A program made the position numbers and the translations under genes. A model generated the notes under the pieces. It had not been told where the DNA came from and searched no databases. It saw nothing but the letters and a program-made list of their open reading frames with translations. A DNA stretch of 64,000 nucleotides from Elusimicrobia bacterium GWA2_56_46 (GTDB lineage: Bacteria > Elusimicrobiota > Elusimicrobia > Elusimicrobiales > UBA9959), in NCBI GenBank assembly GCA_001799575.1, contig MGTT01000016.1:124001-188000 (forward strand), read 5' to 3'. This document shows, in pieces, positions 40,733 to 49,371 of the stretch; positions within the stretch are counted from its first letter, which is position 1; every line of letters starts with the position of its first letter.

Positions 40733-40938
40733 AGGATGGCGGCGGGGTATAACTGGAGGGGTGACAGCCATGGGTCGGATCGGGCCGGAGGGGAACCGGC
40801 GCGAAGTCGCCGGGCCCCGTAGGCCCGATGGGCCCCATGGCTGGCAGGCCCCCGAACCGGCAGCCCGCCGCCATTTCTCCGCTTTCACCCAATGGATGAA
40901 ATCCTCTCATCAATGATGCAGGCTTGTTAGCGGAGGAT
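40733..40938 (+). repeat. Structured inverted element, copy B
   Basis: It contains AGGATGGCGGCGGGGTATAACTGGAGGGGTGACA (40734-40766) on the left and TGGCAGGCCCCCG..CAGCCCGCCGCCAT on the right. These match copy A in reverse orientation. The inner stem is GCCATGGG with CCCATGGC plus CGGGCC/GGCCCG and an extra CCGGCG/CGCCGG hairpin, and it shares no sequence with copy A's stem. The flank TTGTTAGCGGAGGAT (40924-40938) is the exact complement of the copy A flank. A 49-bp insertion separates this flank from the arm. Confidence 0.85.
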
Positions 40939-40953
40939 CAGGGAAATTTTGCG

Positions 40954-43900
40954 CTATTTGGCTGTGAGTTCCAGTTCTGCGGTCTTTTCCAGGCCGTCGG
41001 AAAGGTACGTTATTTTTATTTTATCACCGGGGACGTGTTTGCCGAGTTCCCGCGAGTAGCTCCTCAGATCGTCCGTCGGGATCCCGTTGATCCTGGTCAC
41101 TACGTCTCCGGCTCTGAACTCCGTGGCCGATAAAGGAGACCCGGGGGCCACCGAGTCCGCCTTTACGCCTTTGCCCTGCCACTCAAAAGACGGGATCAGG
41201 CCGGTGGAGACGGTTCGTTTGTTTAGGGATGAGGGATGAGAGATGAGGGATGAAGGGGAACCGGGCGGTCTGGTTATTAAATCGCTGTCGCCGGCCAGGT
41301 AGTCTATTATTTCTTTCAGGAACTCGGCTTCTTTGACCATACCCGCATAATCCAGTTTCTCGGCCGTGTCGGAAAACTTGTGGTAATCCGCGTTGATACC
41401 GCTCAAAAGCTGAACCGCGGGTATGCCGGCTTCTATAAAACTCGCCTGGTCGCTTGAATCCAGGTTCTGGCGCGAGGCCTCGTAATCCAGGCCGGTCACA
41501 AAACCGGCGCCCCTCAGTATATGTGTCCATTTATCCGAAGAGCCGGAGTTGAGGAACAGCATTTTCCCGCCGTCCAGGCGGCCGACCGAATCCAGGTTTA
41601 TATCGGCGTTTATTTTCGCCGCCCTCCCGCCGCCGAGGTTTTTTATAAAGTGTCTGGAGCCGAGGCGGCCCCGCTCTTCTCCGTCAAAAGCGGCGAAGAC
41701 GATGGTCCGCGACGGGCGCCGCTTTGAATAATAACCGGCCAGTTCGAACAGCAGCGCGATCCCCGAGGCGTTGTCGTTAGCGCCAGGATAGACTTTGCCT
41801 TTCTCCGAGGGAAGGTGGTCGTAGTGGGCGCTGACGACGACATATTCATCTTTGCGGCCGGAACCTTCGATCACGCCGGCAAGGTTCCTGAGGGCGTGTC
41901 CATTCTCTTCCCATTCCTGCGCGAATCGTGTTCCCGCGAAGCCATCTTCAGGCGAAGCGGAACCGTCGAAAAACGGTTTCAGGCCGTATTCCAGGAACAT
42001 TTTGCCGATATGCCTGTAGGCCTTTTCCAGCCCCGTCTCGCCGGACCCGCGCCCCTCCAGTTCCGAAGCCAGATAAACGGCATGCGACTTCATCCTGTCG
42101 GCCGAGAAAACGGAAACCGGCGCGGCCAGCGGCTCGCGCGCGGGATATACCGGGGGTACGGCGTAAGGGCCCAGGGTCGCGGTGAGCGGGGCGCGGGGGT
42201 TGAGGCAGCCATTTTCAGCTTTCGTACACTGGCCGGAGGCCGAATTGTCCGGGTTCCAGCCGCCGGTCTTTACGGCGGCCATGCCGGCGTCGAAGACCAG
42301 GTAGCCGTATTTGCCGTAATGAGGCAGTTTGGCGGCCAGTTGACGGAGTTTTTCCGGCCGGTCGGTCAGGATCAGTCCGGCGGAATAAGCGGGATCGCCG
42401 GGATTGAAACCGGCGAACACCATTGTGGCGGCCGCGAACGGGAAGTCCTGATTGTCTACGACCGCTTTTTCCGGGCCCAGCCGGGCGCCCAGCCGCGCCA
42501 GGCCGCCGGCCAGTTCCGGATAAAATCTGTTTTCGTTTCCGAAGATCCATATCTGACGGTTCTTGGGCAGAGCGGAGAGTTCCGAATCTTTTCTGAGCTC
42601 CGGCGCATTCCCTTTATCGGCGGGCCAGGCCGCCGCGAAAGTTTCGTAAGCGCTGTACGTCCCGCTGGAGGCGGCGGCCGGCAGCACTAACAGCGGCCCG
42701 GCCGCGCCGAGCAGGCGGGAGAGCGTCGGCGGGGTTTCCAGCGGATCCAGTTTGCGGAAAAGATCGAATTCCGGGTCTACCGCGATGCGGGCCGGTTTCA
42801 CCATCGAGGAATATTTAAAGGATTCCTCTTTTTGGGTCACTATCAGAAGCGATTTGCGGGGGCGGCTTATATTCTCAAGCTGGATATAGACCGGCACTTC
42901 CAATTGGTAGGCCGGTCCGTCCTGAAGCTGCACGATCTCGAATTCAAGGCCGAAACCCTCCGCTTCCCTGGTGATCTTTACGTTCCTGAGGGCCAGTTCC
43001 GGGGCGCCCGGCAGGTCTACCCATTGATGGAAGAATTTATCCAGGCGGCCCTTTCCCGTCTGTTTTTCAAAAGAGCGTTTAAGGTCGTCGAAAGAGGCGC
43101 TCCTGAATTTATTTTCTCTGTAAAAATCCCGCAGGCCGGCCTTGAATTTAACGTCGCCCAGGCTGGTTCTGAGCATATGATAGAACATGAGCGACTTTCC
43201 ATAGCCTACGGCTTCGGAAGCCGGCGAGCGGCGGGACTGGAAACCGCGCAGGGGAAAATCTTTACCGGCGCGCACGTAATCCGCGTATTTCTGCAGGGCC
43301 GCCATGCGGTATTCAGCGCCTTTTCCGCGCCCCTCGCTTATCAGGTAATCGGCCAGGTAGGCGGTCAGGCCCTCGCACCAGTTGCCTTTTTCGTAATCCA
43401 CAAAAACCCCGTTGCCCCACCAGTTGTGCAGGATCTCGTGCGGATAGGAAGAATTGAGGATGAACGGGAAGCGGATGATCTTCGGCCCCAGCAGGGTGAA
43501 AGACGCGACGCCGTAGCCGGTTTCCCAGAAATTCTCCACCAGGGCGAATTTCCCGTAGGGATAGGGGCCGATGAGGCCGGCGTACATCTCCACATATTGC
43601 CGCGCGGCGGTCAGATATTTTTGCGCCAGGGCTTCGTCGGCTTCCCGCAGGAAGACCTGGAGTTCCGGTTTTTCCCCGTGATCCGCGTATTCCTTATATT
43701 TGCCGCAGGCGAGCGTTATTTCATCCTGCGGGACGGCCGCTTTCCAGACGGAGCGGGTACGCCCGTCTTTCACGACGCGGCCGGTACGGTCGCCGCCGGC
43801 CACGGACTCGTAGCCTTCAGGCAGGTCGGTTTCCAGTTTAAAGGAGGAAAGTTCGCCGTCGAACTCCGGATACCAGAAAGTGGAGCCGGAAAGATAGCAG

Positions 43901-44319
43901 CCCTCGGGGGAGATAAGACCCGGGGTCTCGGAAAAGCCGCGGGCGTAGTCTTCCTCCTGCGCCGCGGGCGGATGGGCTATCCTGCCGCCGTATTTTAATT
44001 TAAAGGTCTTTGTTCCTTTCGGCAGACTAAGCGAATATTTTTCGAAGACGTCCCAGGACGAAGAATAATTCACGGCATAGACGTCCCCAGGTTTTTCGGG
44101 AGGAAGAAGAGTCAGTGATGCGCCTTTGGTGAGAACTACGGGAGAGAGGCCCTTGTGAAGCGAGAAGATGAGCCCGGTTTTAGCCTCCGGCATTGTTATC
44201 GAGTCCTCCGCCTCCAGGAGGTTTTGTTCCGGCTCCAGTCTGAGCCTGATGTCGTGCCCCACCACTCCGGCGCCGGCGAACGGTGAAAATAAAAAAAGGA
44301 AAAGCGGCAATATTTTCAT
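40954..44319 (-). CDS. M1-like and M28 peptidase fusion with PDZ domain, exported
   Basis: This 1121-residue exported protein has signal peptide MKILPLFLFLFSPFAGAG. Residues about 20-520 are an M1-like (gluzincin) aminopeptidase with HEILHNWWGN (zinc His294 and His298) and Glu316 in GNWCEGLTAYLADYL. A middle region of about 180 residues has no clear family. An M28 zinc peptidase follows (about 740-1010): VVVSAHYDHLPSEKGKVYPGANDNASG, FAAFDGEERGRLGSRHF, INLDSVGR, INADYHKFSDTAEKLDYAGM. The C-terminus is a PDZ domain (VAPGSPLSATEFRAGDVVTRINGIPTDDLRSY). The linker SPSSLISHPSSLNKR is translated 7-bp repeat. Two exopeptidases in one secreted chain suggest efficient extracellular peptide scavenging. 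Confidence 0.9.
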   Translation of the reverse strand: MKILPLFLFLFSPFAGAGVVGHDIRLRLEPEQNLLEAEDSITMPEAKTGLIFSLHKGLSPVVLTKGASLTLLPPEKPGDVYAVNYSSSWDVFEKYSLSLPKGTKTFKLKYGGRIAHPPAAQEEDYARGFSETPGLISPEGCYLSGSTFWYPEFDGELSSFKLETDLPEGYESVAGGDRTGRVVKDGRTRSVWKAAVPQDEITLACGKYKEYADHGEKPELQVFLREADEALAQKYLTAARQYVEMYAGLIGPYPYGKFALVENFWETGYGVASFTLLGPKIIRFPFILNSSYPHEILHNWWGNGVFVDYEKGNWCEGLTAYLADYLISEGRGKGAEYRMAALQKYADYVRAGKDFPLRGFQSRRSPASEAVGYGKSLMFYHMLRTSLGDVKFKAGLRDFYRENKFRSASFDDLKRSFEKQTGKGRLDKFFHQWVDLPGAPELALRNVKITREAEGFGLEFEIVQLQDGPAYQLEVPVYIQLENISRPRKSLLIVTQKEESFKYSSMVKPARIAVDPEFDLFRKLDPLETPPTLSRLLGAAGPLLVLPAAASSGTYSAYETFAAAWPADKGNAPELRKDSELSALPKNRQIWIFGNENRFYPELAGGLARLGARLGPEKAVVDNQDFPFAAATMVFAGFNPGDPAYSAGLILTDRPEKLRQLAAKLPHYGKYGYLVFDAGMAAVKTGGWNPDNSASGQCTKAENGCLNPRAPLTATLGPYAVPPVYPAREPLAAPVSVFSADRMKSHAVYLASELEGRGSGETGLEKAYRHIGKMFLEYGLKPFFDGSASPEDGFAGTRFAQEWEENGHALRNLAGVIEGSGRKDEYVVVSAHYDHLPSEKGKVYPGANDNASGIALLFELAGYYSKRRPSRTIVFAAFDGEERGRLGSRHFIKNLGGGRAAKINADINLDSVGRLDGGKMLFLNSGSSDKWTHILRGAGFVTGLDYEASRQNLDSSDQASFIEAGIPAVQLLSGINADYHKFSDTAEKLDYAGMVKEAEFLKEIIDYLAGDSDLITRPPGSPSSLISHPSSLNKRTVSTGLIPSFEWQGKGVKADSVAPGSPLSATEFRAGDVVTRINGIPTDDLRSYSRELGKHVPGDKIKITYLSDGLEKTAELELTAK
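41225..41259. repeat. Five 7-bp repeats (AGGGATG class) inside the M1-M28 gene
   Basis: AGGGATG, AGGGATG, AGAGATG, AGGGATG and AAGGGGA run in frame on the minus strand and encode a Ser/Pro/Leu linker between the M28 and PDZ domains. Confidence 0.85.
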
Positions 44320-44325
44320 TTTTAC

Positions 44326-44338
44326 AATATACTATAAT
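44326..44338. promoter_or_regulatory. Divergent back-to-back -10 boxes with 6-nt spacers to both start codons
   Basis: On plus, TATAAT (44333-44338) plus 6 nt gives ATG at 44345. On minus, TATATT (44331-44326) plus GTAAAA gives ATG at 44319. The two boxes nearly overlap within a 25-bp intergenic gap, and neither gene has a Shine-Dalgarno. Both mRNAs are expected to begin at or near the start codon. Confidence 0.6.
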
Positions 44339-44344
44339 TTTGAA

Positions 44345-45643
44345 ATGAAAAATAATCCGCCGACAGCTTTGCTTTTAGTCATTGACGCGCTGGGCATTTC
44401 CACGCTTGAGCACCTGCTCAGGAATTATAATAAAAAGATCAAACTGCCCAACCTCTCCCGCCTGGGGCTGGGGAAAATAACGGCGCCGGAATTTGGAAAA
44501 CGTTTCTCCCCGGAATACGCGGGACGGTCTTATGCCGCGGCCGTCAGGCAGGCCTCGGCCACTGCGGACAGCCTGGTGGGCCACCGCGAGATGATGGGCG
44601 TCCTGGACGACCGCACTTACGATCTTTTTAACGACGGTTTTCCGGCGAAGTACATCGCCGGGCTGGAAAAGCGCATCGGCCGGAAAACTTTTTTCAATAA
44701 AATGGCCGCGGGCATGGAGGCCATAGAACTCAACGCCGCCGAGCATGAACGCACCGGCAGCCCTATCGTTTACGCCAGCAAGTGCGACCCGCTTATCCAG
44801 CTTGCGATGAACGAAGCCGTTATTCCGGTCAAGGAACAGCACCGGATAGCCGACGCCGCTTTCGCCCTTGCCATGGAGATGGGGATCCCCATAACCCGCG
44901 CGATAGCCCGCTCCTATATCAGGGACTCCAGTGGCGCCATAGTCCGCACCTCCAACCGCCACGACGCCGTCCTGCCCATAGGCGGAAGGACGCTGGTGGA
45001 GATCCTGTACGACAAAGATATCTGGACGGCGGCCGTGGGCAAGACCAGCGATCTGGTCAACACGTCTTACCATGAGAAAGTGAAACTGACCGGCCTGAAT
45101 TTTATCGACCCTTCGCTGGGTCTGCGGTTCGTGCACTCCGGAAAAAAAGACACCAATCCGTATTCGATACAGGGAACCATAAACGCCCTGACCGGCGCCA
45201 GGCATATCTACCGCCCCAGGGGAACCTTTATTTTCTCCAACCTGGTGGATACGGACAGTTTGTACGGCCATACCCGCGACATTCCCGGCGCCGTGAAGGC
45301 CCTGGAGGAAATAGACCGCGTCATCCCGCTTTTTGAAAGCCGGCTGGTTAAAGGCGATCTCTTGATCATTACCGCCGACCACGGGATGGAACACAGGGAC
45401 GATTACGGTTATCATTCCAACGAGCCGCTGCCGTTCCTCGCCGCGCGCAAAGGCTACGGCGGGGATCTGGGGGGGCTGCGGACCGGGGTTTGTCCGGGTC
45501 TCTCCGACATCGGGCACGTGATAGGTCAGCTTTTCGGCGTACAGAAAGAATATAGGGAGATGGCAGGGATAAGGCGGACTATTTTACTTCCTGCCTGCCC
45601 GCATAATCCGGTTCCACGAAGGCGCGGAAGGACTGGGGCGTGA
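44345..45643 (+). CDS. Phosphopentomutase-like metalloenzyme (alkaline phosphatase superfamily)
   Basis: DeoB-type phosphopentomutases interconvert ribose- or deoxyribose-1-phosphate and 5-phosphate in nucleoside salvage. This 432-residue protein has the superfamily core: ALLLVIDALGISTLEHLL (first metal Asp), DSLVGHREMMGV (equivalent of D-T-x-T-G-H-W-E), NLVDTDSLYGHTRDIPGAVKALEEIDRVIPLF and LLIITADHGMEHRDDYGYHSNEPLPFLA (metal Asp, His and His). The usual phosphorylated Thr region reads SLV here, so the nucleophile position is altered. It may be a diverged phosphopentomutase. The last about 20 codons overlap the convergent DUF4015 gene by 65 bp. The start has a -10 box 6 nt upstream and no Shine-Dalgarno. 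Confidence 0.8.
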   Translation: MKNNPPTALLLVIDALGISTLEHLLRNYNKKIKLPNLSRLGLGKITAPEFGKRFSPEYAGRSYAAAVRQASATADSLVGHREMMGVLDDRTYDLFNDGFPAKYIAGLEKRIGRKTFFNKMAAGMEAIELNAAEHERTGSPIVYASKCDPLIQLAMNEAVIPVKEQHRIADAAFALAMEMGIPITRAIARSYIRDSSGAIVRTSNRHDAVLPIGGRTLVEILYDKDIWTAAVGKTSDLVNTSYHEKVKLTGLNFIDPSLGLRFVHSGKKDTNPYSIQGTINALTGARHIYRPRGTFIFSNLVDTDSLYGHTRDIPGAVKALEEIDRVIPLFESRLVKGDLLIITADHGMEHRDDYGYHSNEPLPFLAARKGYGGDLGGLRTGVCPGLSDIGHVIGQLFGVQKEYREMAGIRRTILLPACPHNPVPRRRGRTGA

Positions 45644-46724
45644 GGGCCGCCCAGTTATAGCGGTTGGCGGCGTTCCAGAGTACCCAGCTTTCCAGCATAT
45701 TGCGCCTGGCGGCGATGATCTGGGCGCGCACTTCATGCGGGCCGTAATGATGTCCCATGCTGAAATCCTGCAGATAGGGGCGAAGCTTGACATAATCCGG
45801 CCCCAGGCGCTTCAGGGCGTCCTTAAGGCCGCGGTCTATTACCTTGTAGGGCTGGCTGTTCGGATTTTTCAGATTGTATTCCCCGGTGTAGTAGTGGGAG
45901 GGGTACATCATCGGGTATATGTAATCCACGTTGTGGGCTATGGTCTTGAGATCCTGTCCTATGCCCATATCATCACCGGCGGTGGTGGTCAGGCCGAAGA
46001 CATCCGCGGAAATTTTTACTTTGTAGGGCCTGAGCCGCCCTCGCGCGTAAACCAGGAAATCCCTGAGATTGGCGACGGCGGTTTTGGAGGTATGGGGCCT
46101 GGCGTAGCGGCAGAGCGAGGTGCTGCCCTCGGTCGGGTAGCGGAGATAATCGAACTGGATCTCGTCAAAACCAAGTTTCGCGGCGCGTTCGGCGATGTCC
46201 AGAGTATACGCCCAGACCTCTTTATTATAGGGGTCCAGCCAGGTGGAGCCGTTGTTGGCGCGCCAGGCGCCGCCGTCGGGAGTGCGGACGGCCATGTCCC
46301 CGCGCTGGATCGGCATGATTTTGTCCTTGAAGACCACGATACGGGCCGCGGTGTAGAGGCCGGCGTCCTTGAAGTCCCTGAGCATTTCCTCCGGGCGGGA
46401 AATGGCGGGCTCGTACGCGCCGTATCTGTGCGCGGTTTCTACTCCGGGGATGTAGACTTTCCCGTCCACTTCTTTGATCGCGATGACCACGGTATTGATT
46501 ACCGAGTTATCTATCCTGCCGATAAGTTCGCGGCGCGCTTTCCTGGAGCCGGCGCCCCATGCTGTGAGATGGATTCCGCGTACGATCTTCTGCGAGAGTA
46601 TTTTCTGGCGGATAGTGTCTGTGGAAACGAGGGATGAGGGGGGGGCGGCAGGAGTTTTGTTGGCGGCTGAGACAGTGTCCGCTAATGCCAGGAGCAGGAA
46701 TAATATTGTCGTAAGCATTTCCAT
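45579..46724 (-). CDS. DUF4015 putative glycoside hydrolase, exported
   Basis: This 381-residue protein has signal peptide MEMLTTILFLLLALADTVSA followed by a short Pro/Ser linker, and then a TIM-barrel domain of the DUF4015 (putative glycosyl hydrolase, GH13/18-like) type. Hallmarks are IVRGIHLTAWGAGSRKARRELIGRIDNSVINTVVIAIKEVDGKVYI, ARIVVFKDKIMPIQRGDMAVR, WLDPYNKEVWAYTLDIAERAAKLGFDEIQFDYLRYPTEG (likely catalytic Asp and Glu) and KISADVFGLTT. YIYPMMYPSHYYTGEYNLKNPNSQPYKV completes it. The substrate is unknown. The gene is 18 bp from the divergent pullulanase gene, so both may serve polysaccharide use. Confidence 0.87.
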   Translation of the reverse strand: MEMLTTILFLLLALADTVSAANKTPAAPPSSLVSTDTIRQKILSQKIVRGIHLTAWGAGSRKARRELIGRIDNSVINTVVIAIKEVDGKVYIPGVETAHRYGAYEPAISRPEEMLRDFKDAGLYTAARIVVFKDKIMPIQRGDMAVRTPDGGAWRANNGSTWLDPYNKEVWAYTLDIAERAAKLGFDEIQFDYLRYPTEGSTSLCRYARPHTSKTAVANLRDFLVYARGRLRPYKVKISADVFGLTTTAGDDMGIGQDLKTIAHNVDYIYPMMYPSHYYTGEYNLKNPNSQPYKVIDRGLKDALKRLGPDYVKLRPYLQDFSMGHHYGPHEVRAQIIAARRNMLESWVLWNAANRYNWAALTPQSFRAFVEPDYAGRQEVK

Positions 46725-46730
46725 ATATTC

Positions 46731-46736
46731 TACAAT
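46731..46736 (+). promoter_or_regulatory. -10 box 6 nt before the pullulanase start codon
   Basis: TACAAT is followed by TTAAAT and ATG (46743). No Shine-Dalgarno exists in the 18-bp gap to the divergent gene. Confidence 0.5.
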
Positions 46737-46742
46737 TTAAAT

Positions 46743-49253
46743 ATGCGACAGACCATAACGCTGGTTTTTTCAGGGGTGCTATTTATGACCGCGAATCTTT
46801 ACGCCCAGAGCGAATTTACCGTGCATTATAACCGTTTGAATGGGGACTATGAAAACTGGTCCCTGTGGATCTGGAACGAGACCGACAAGAAAGAGGGATT
46901 TGAGGTGGTTCCGGCGGGGATCGACGGCTATGGCGCCATCTTTAAATTAAATCTTAAACTTTTCGGCCTGGAGGGCAAGACCATCGGGATACTCCCGCGG
47001 CTCGGGAACTGGGAAGCCAAGGACGGCCCGGAACGGCTGCTGAAAAAATCTTCCCACGGCGCGGTCTTCCTCGCCGAAGGCGACCCGGCCGTCTACCCGG
47101 CCCCTCCCGAAGTTTCCACCAGAATAGTTTCCGCGCTGCTTGAAAGCGAGAACGGGATAAAGGTTCTCTTTAACCGTTTCGTGGATCTGCCTTACGTTTC
47201 CAGACAGGGCTTTTACGCCGTCAATGGGGAGAACGTTTTTCATCCGTTGAAGGCCGCCTTTCCCGGCGGCAAAACTTACGGCCGTGCCGTGATCCTTGTC
47301 TTTGACAGCCTGGGACAGATGGATTACCGCGCGCTTAACGCCGGGCGCTGGCGGCTCCATTCCAGGGATATGAAGCCGGCGGCGCTGGGCCTGGGCGGGG
47401 CGGTCTACGGCGACTATTTTAAAAGCGATAAGGAGATGGGGCTTCGTGTCGCGGATAAAAAAACCTTTATAAGGGCTTTCGCCCCGTTCGCGTCGAAAGT
47501 GGAGGCGCTTTTTTATAATGCCCCGGCCGGCCAGTCCCGTTCCGGCCGCCAACCCCCGGTGAGCTATGCGCTGGCCTGGCGGGAGAACGGCCTCTGGGAA
47601 ACCGAGATCCCGGAAGACCTCTCCGGCAAGTACTGGAAACTGCGCGCCGTCCAGGGCGGAAAGACTTTTGAGGGCCTGGATCCCTACGCGCCGGCTGTGA
47701 CGGCGCACGACGGGCTGGCGCTGGTTGAGGCGGAGACCACCGCTGTCGCGCCCGGCCCCGTCTTTGATCCGGCGGACACGGTTCTTTATGAAATGCACAT
47801 CCGGGACTTCACCATAGATGGTTTTTCGGGTGTGGAGCGCAAAAGTAAATACCTCGGTCTGACCGAGACGGGGACAGTCCACCCCGAGTACCGGGAAATA
47901 AAAACGGGTATCGATCACCTTTCCGAGTTGGGCGTGAACGCCGTCCATCTCATGCCGTTTCAGGATTTTGAGAATAACGAGAGTTCCCCGGAATACAACT
48001 GGGGCTATATGCCGGTCAATTTTAATTCGCCAGAAGGCTGGTACGCCACCGGTCTCTATGGCGGAGAAAGGGTGAGAGAAGCCAAGGCGATGATCGACGC
48101 CCTGCATAAAAAGGGGATCAAGGTTATCATGGACGTGGTTTATAACCATACGGCGGAGACCGGGGGCAAGGCATTTAATTTTGACGCTCTGGCGAAAGAT
48201 TATTATTACCGCGTCAAAGAGGACGGATCTTACTGGAACGGTTCCGGCTGCGGCAATGAGTTCAAATCGGAATCCCCGATGGGCCGCAAGTTTATCATTG
48301 ATAGTCTGCTGCACTGGGTCAACGAATATAAAGTGGACGGCTTCCGCTTCGATCTGATGGGTCTGATAGACCAGGAAACCGTTTTCGCGCTGGTAAAACG
48401 CCTGAAAGAGGCGAAGCCTGACATCCTCATATACGGGGAACCCTGGGCCTCCGGCGAAACCCCGGTGAAAGGCGTGAAAAAGGGGACGCAGAGGTCGAAA
48501 GGCTTCTCGGTGTTCAACGATAATCTGCGCGACGCCCTGAAAGGCAGCGTGTTCAAGGCCTCCGAGCCGGGTTATGTGCAGGCGGCCGTAAACCGCGAAG
48601 CGGTCATGCGCGGGATCAAAGGCGCCATAGACGAGTTCACGGATTCTCCGCTGGAGACCCTGAATTACGTCAGTTGCCACGACAACCACACTCTCTGGGA
48701 CCGCATTACGCTCTCGGCGAAGGATGAGCCGCTGGAAAACCGGGTGCGTATGGATAAACTGGCCCAGGCGGTAGTGCTTACCTCGCAGGGTATACCCTTC
48801 CTCCACTCGGGCGAGGAATTTCTGCGCACCAAAAAGGGAGAGGAAAACTCCTATAACCTGCCGGACGGGATCAACAAGATAGACTGGACGCTGAAAAAAA
48901 GCAATAACGGCGTGTTCGCTTTTTACCGCGACCTCATCGCCCTGCGCAGGGCGCACCCCGCTTTCAGAATGAAAACGGCCCAGGCCGTCCGGGACAATCT
49001 CAGGTTTTACGAGGATCTGGGCCTGCCGGTGGCCGCCCCCGATATCGCCTATGTGCTTAAAGGCGCCGAGGCCGGGGATTCCTGGAACCGCATCGTTGTG
49101 CTGATCAACCCCCGGAAGACCGCGCAGAAGTTCGTCCTGCCTATAGGTGAGTATGAAAAGGCCCTGGACGAGAACGGCGCTTGCGCCGGCGGCCGTAAAT
49201 TTTCCGGTTTTATAGACGTGCCCGCCCTGTCAATGACAGTGCTTTACAGATAA
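46743..49253 (+). CDS. pulA: Type I pullulanase, exported
   Basis: This enzyme cuts alpha-1,6 links in pullulan, amylopectin and glycogen. It has 836 residues with signal peptide MRQTITLVFSGVLFMTANLYAQ. The N-terminal part (FTVHYNRLNGDYENWSLWIWN) is a CBM41 starch-binding domain. A second beta domain (about 255-320) leads into the GH13 barrel. Type I pullulanase is marked by YNWGYMPVNFNSPEGWY. Catalytic residues are Asp in DGFRFDLMGL, Glu in ILIYGEPWASG and Asp in SCHDNHTLWDR; VYNHT is the first GH13 region. A C-terminal beta domain closes it. It complements the cytoplasmic branching enzyme by degrading external branched glucans. Confidence 0.94.
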   Translation: MRQTITLVFSGVLFMTANLYAQSEFTVHYNRLNGDYENWSLWIWNETDKKEGFEVVPAGIDGYGAIFKLNLKLFGLEGKTIGILPRLGNWEAKDGPERLLKKSSHGAVFLAEGDPAVYPAPPEVSTRIVSALLESENGIKVLFNRFVDLPYVSRQGFYAVNGENVFHPLKAAFPGGKTYGRAVILVFDSLGQMDYRALNAGRWRLHSRDMKPAALGLGGAVYGDYFKSDKEMGLRVADKKTFIRAFAPFASKVEALFYNAPAGQSRSGRQPPVSYALAWRENGLWETEIPEDLSGKYWKLRAVQGGKTFEGLDPYAPAVTAHDGLALVEAETTAVAPGPVFDPADTVLYEMHIRDFTIDGFSGVERKSKYLGLTETGTVHPEYREIKTGIDHLSELGVNAVHLMPFQDFENNESSPEYNWGYMPVNFNSPEGWYATGLYGGERVREAKAMIDALHKKGIKVIMDVVYNHTAETGGKAFNFDALAKDYYYRVKEDGSYWNGSGCGNEFKSESPMGRKFIIDSLLHWVNEYKVDGFRFDLMGLIDQETVFALVKRLKEAKPDILIYGEPWASGETPVKGVKKGTQRSKGFSVFNDNLRDALKGSVFKASEPGYVQAAVNREAVMRGIKGAIDEFTDSPLETLNYVSCHDNHTLWDRITLSAKDEPLENRVRMDKLAQAVVLTSQGIPFLHSGEEFLRTKKGEENSYNLPDGINKIDWTLKKSNNGVFAFYRDLIALRRAHPAFRMKTAQAVRDNLRFYEDLGLPVAAPDIAYVLKGAEAGDSWNRIVVLINPRKTAQKFVLPIGEYEKALDENGACAGGRKFSGFIDVPALSMTVLYR

Positions 49254-49329
49254 GAAAGGCGGCCCCCCGCGTGTTGACGGGTTTACCGAATACATACCGG
49301 TCGTGAGCCGGGGTGTAACCAACAAGTCA

Positions 49330-49359
49330 TTGTTATCCGTTCCCCCTACGATATATAAT
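49330..49359 (+). promoter_or_regulatory. Promoter of the Fn3-rich surface protein gene
   Basis: TTGTTA (49330-49335) and TATAAT (49354-49359) are 18 bp apart, and the ATG follows 12 nt after the -10. There is no Shine-Dalgarno. This is the only promoter seen for the long surface-protein stretch to its right. Confidence 0.6.
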
Positions 49360-49371
49360 ATATATTAAATT

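Noticed and set aside
40237-40938. Integron attC pair or cassette
   Set aside because: The flank GTTAGCG resembles the attC core GTTRRRY, but the two elements are inverted, lack paired R'/R'' sites within each element, and no integrase is present.
46947-48956. 669-codon minus-strand ORF opposite pullulanase
   Set aside because: It is a shadow of the well-supported pulA gene, with no domain, signal or ribosome-binding site.
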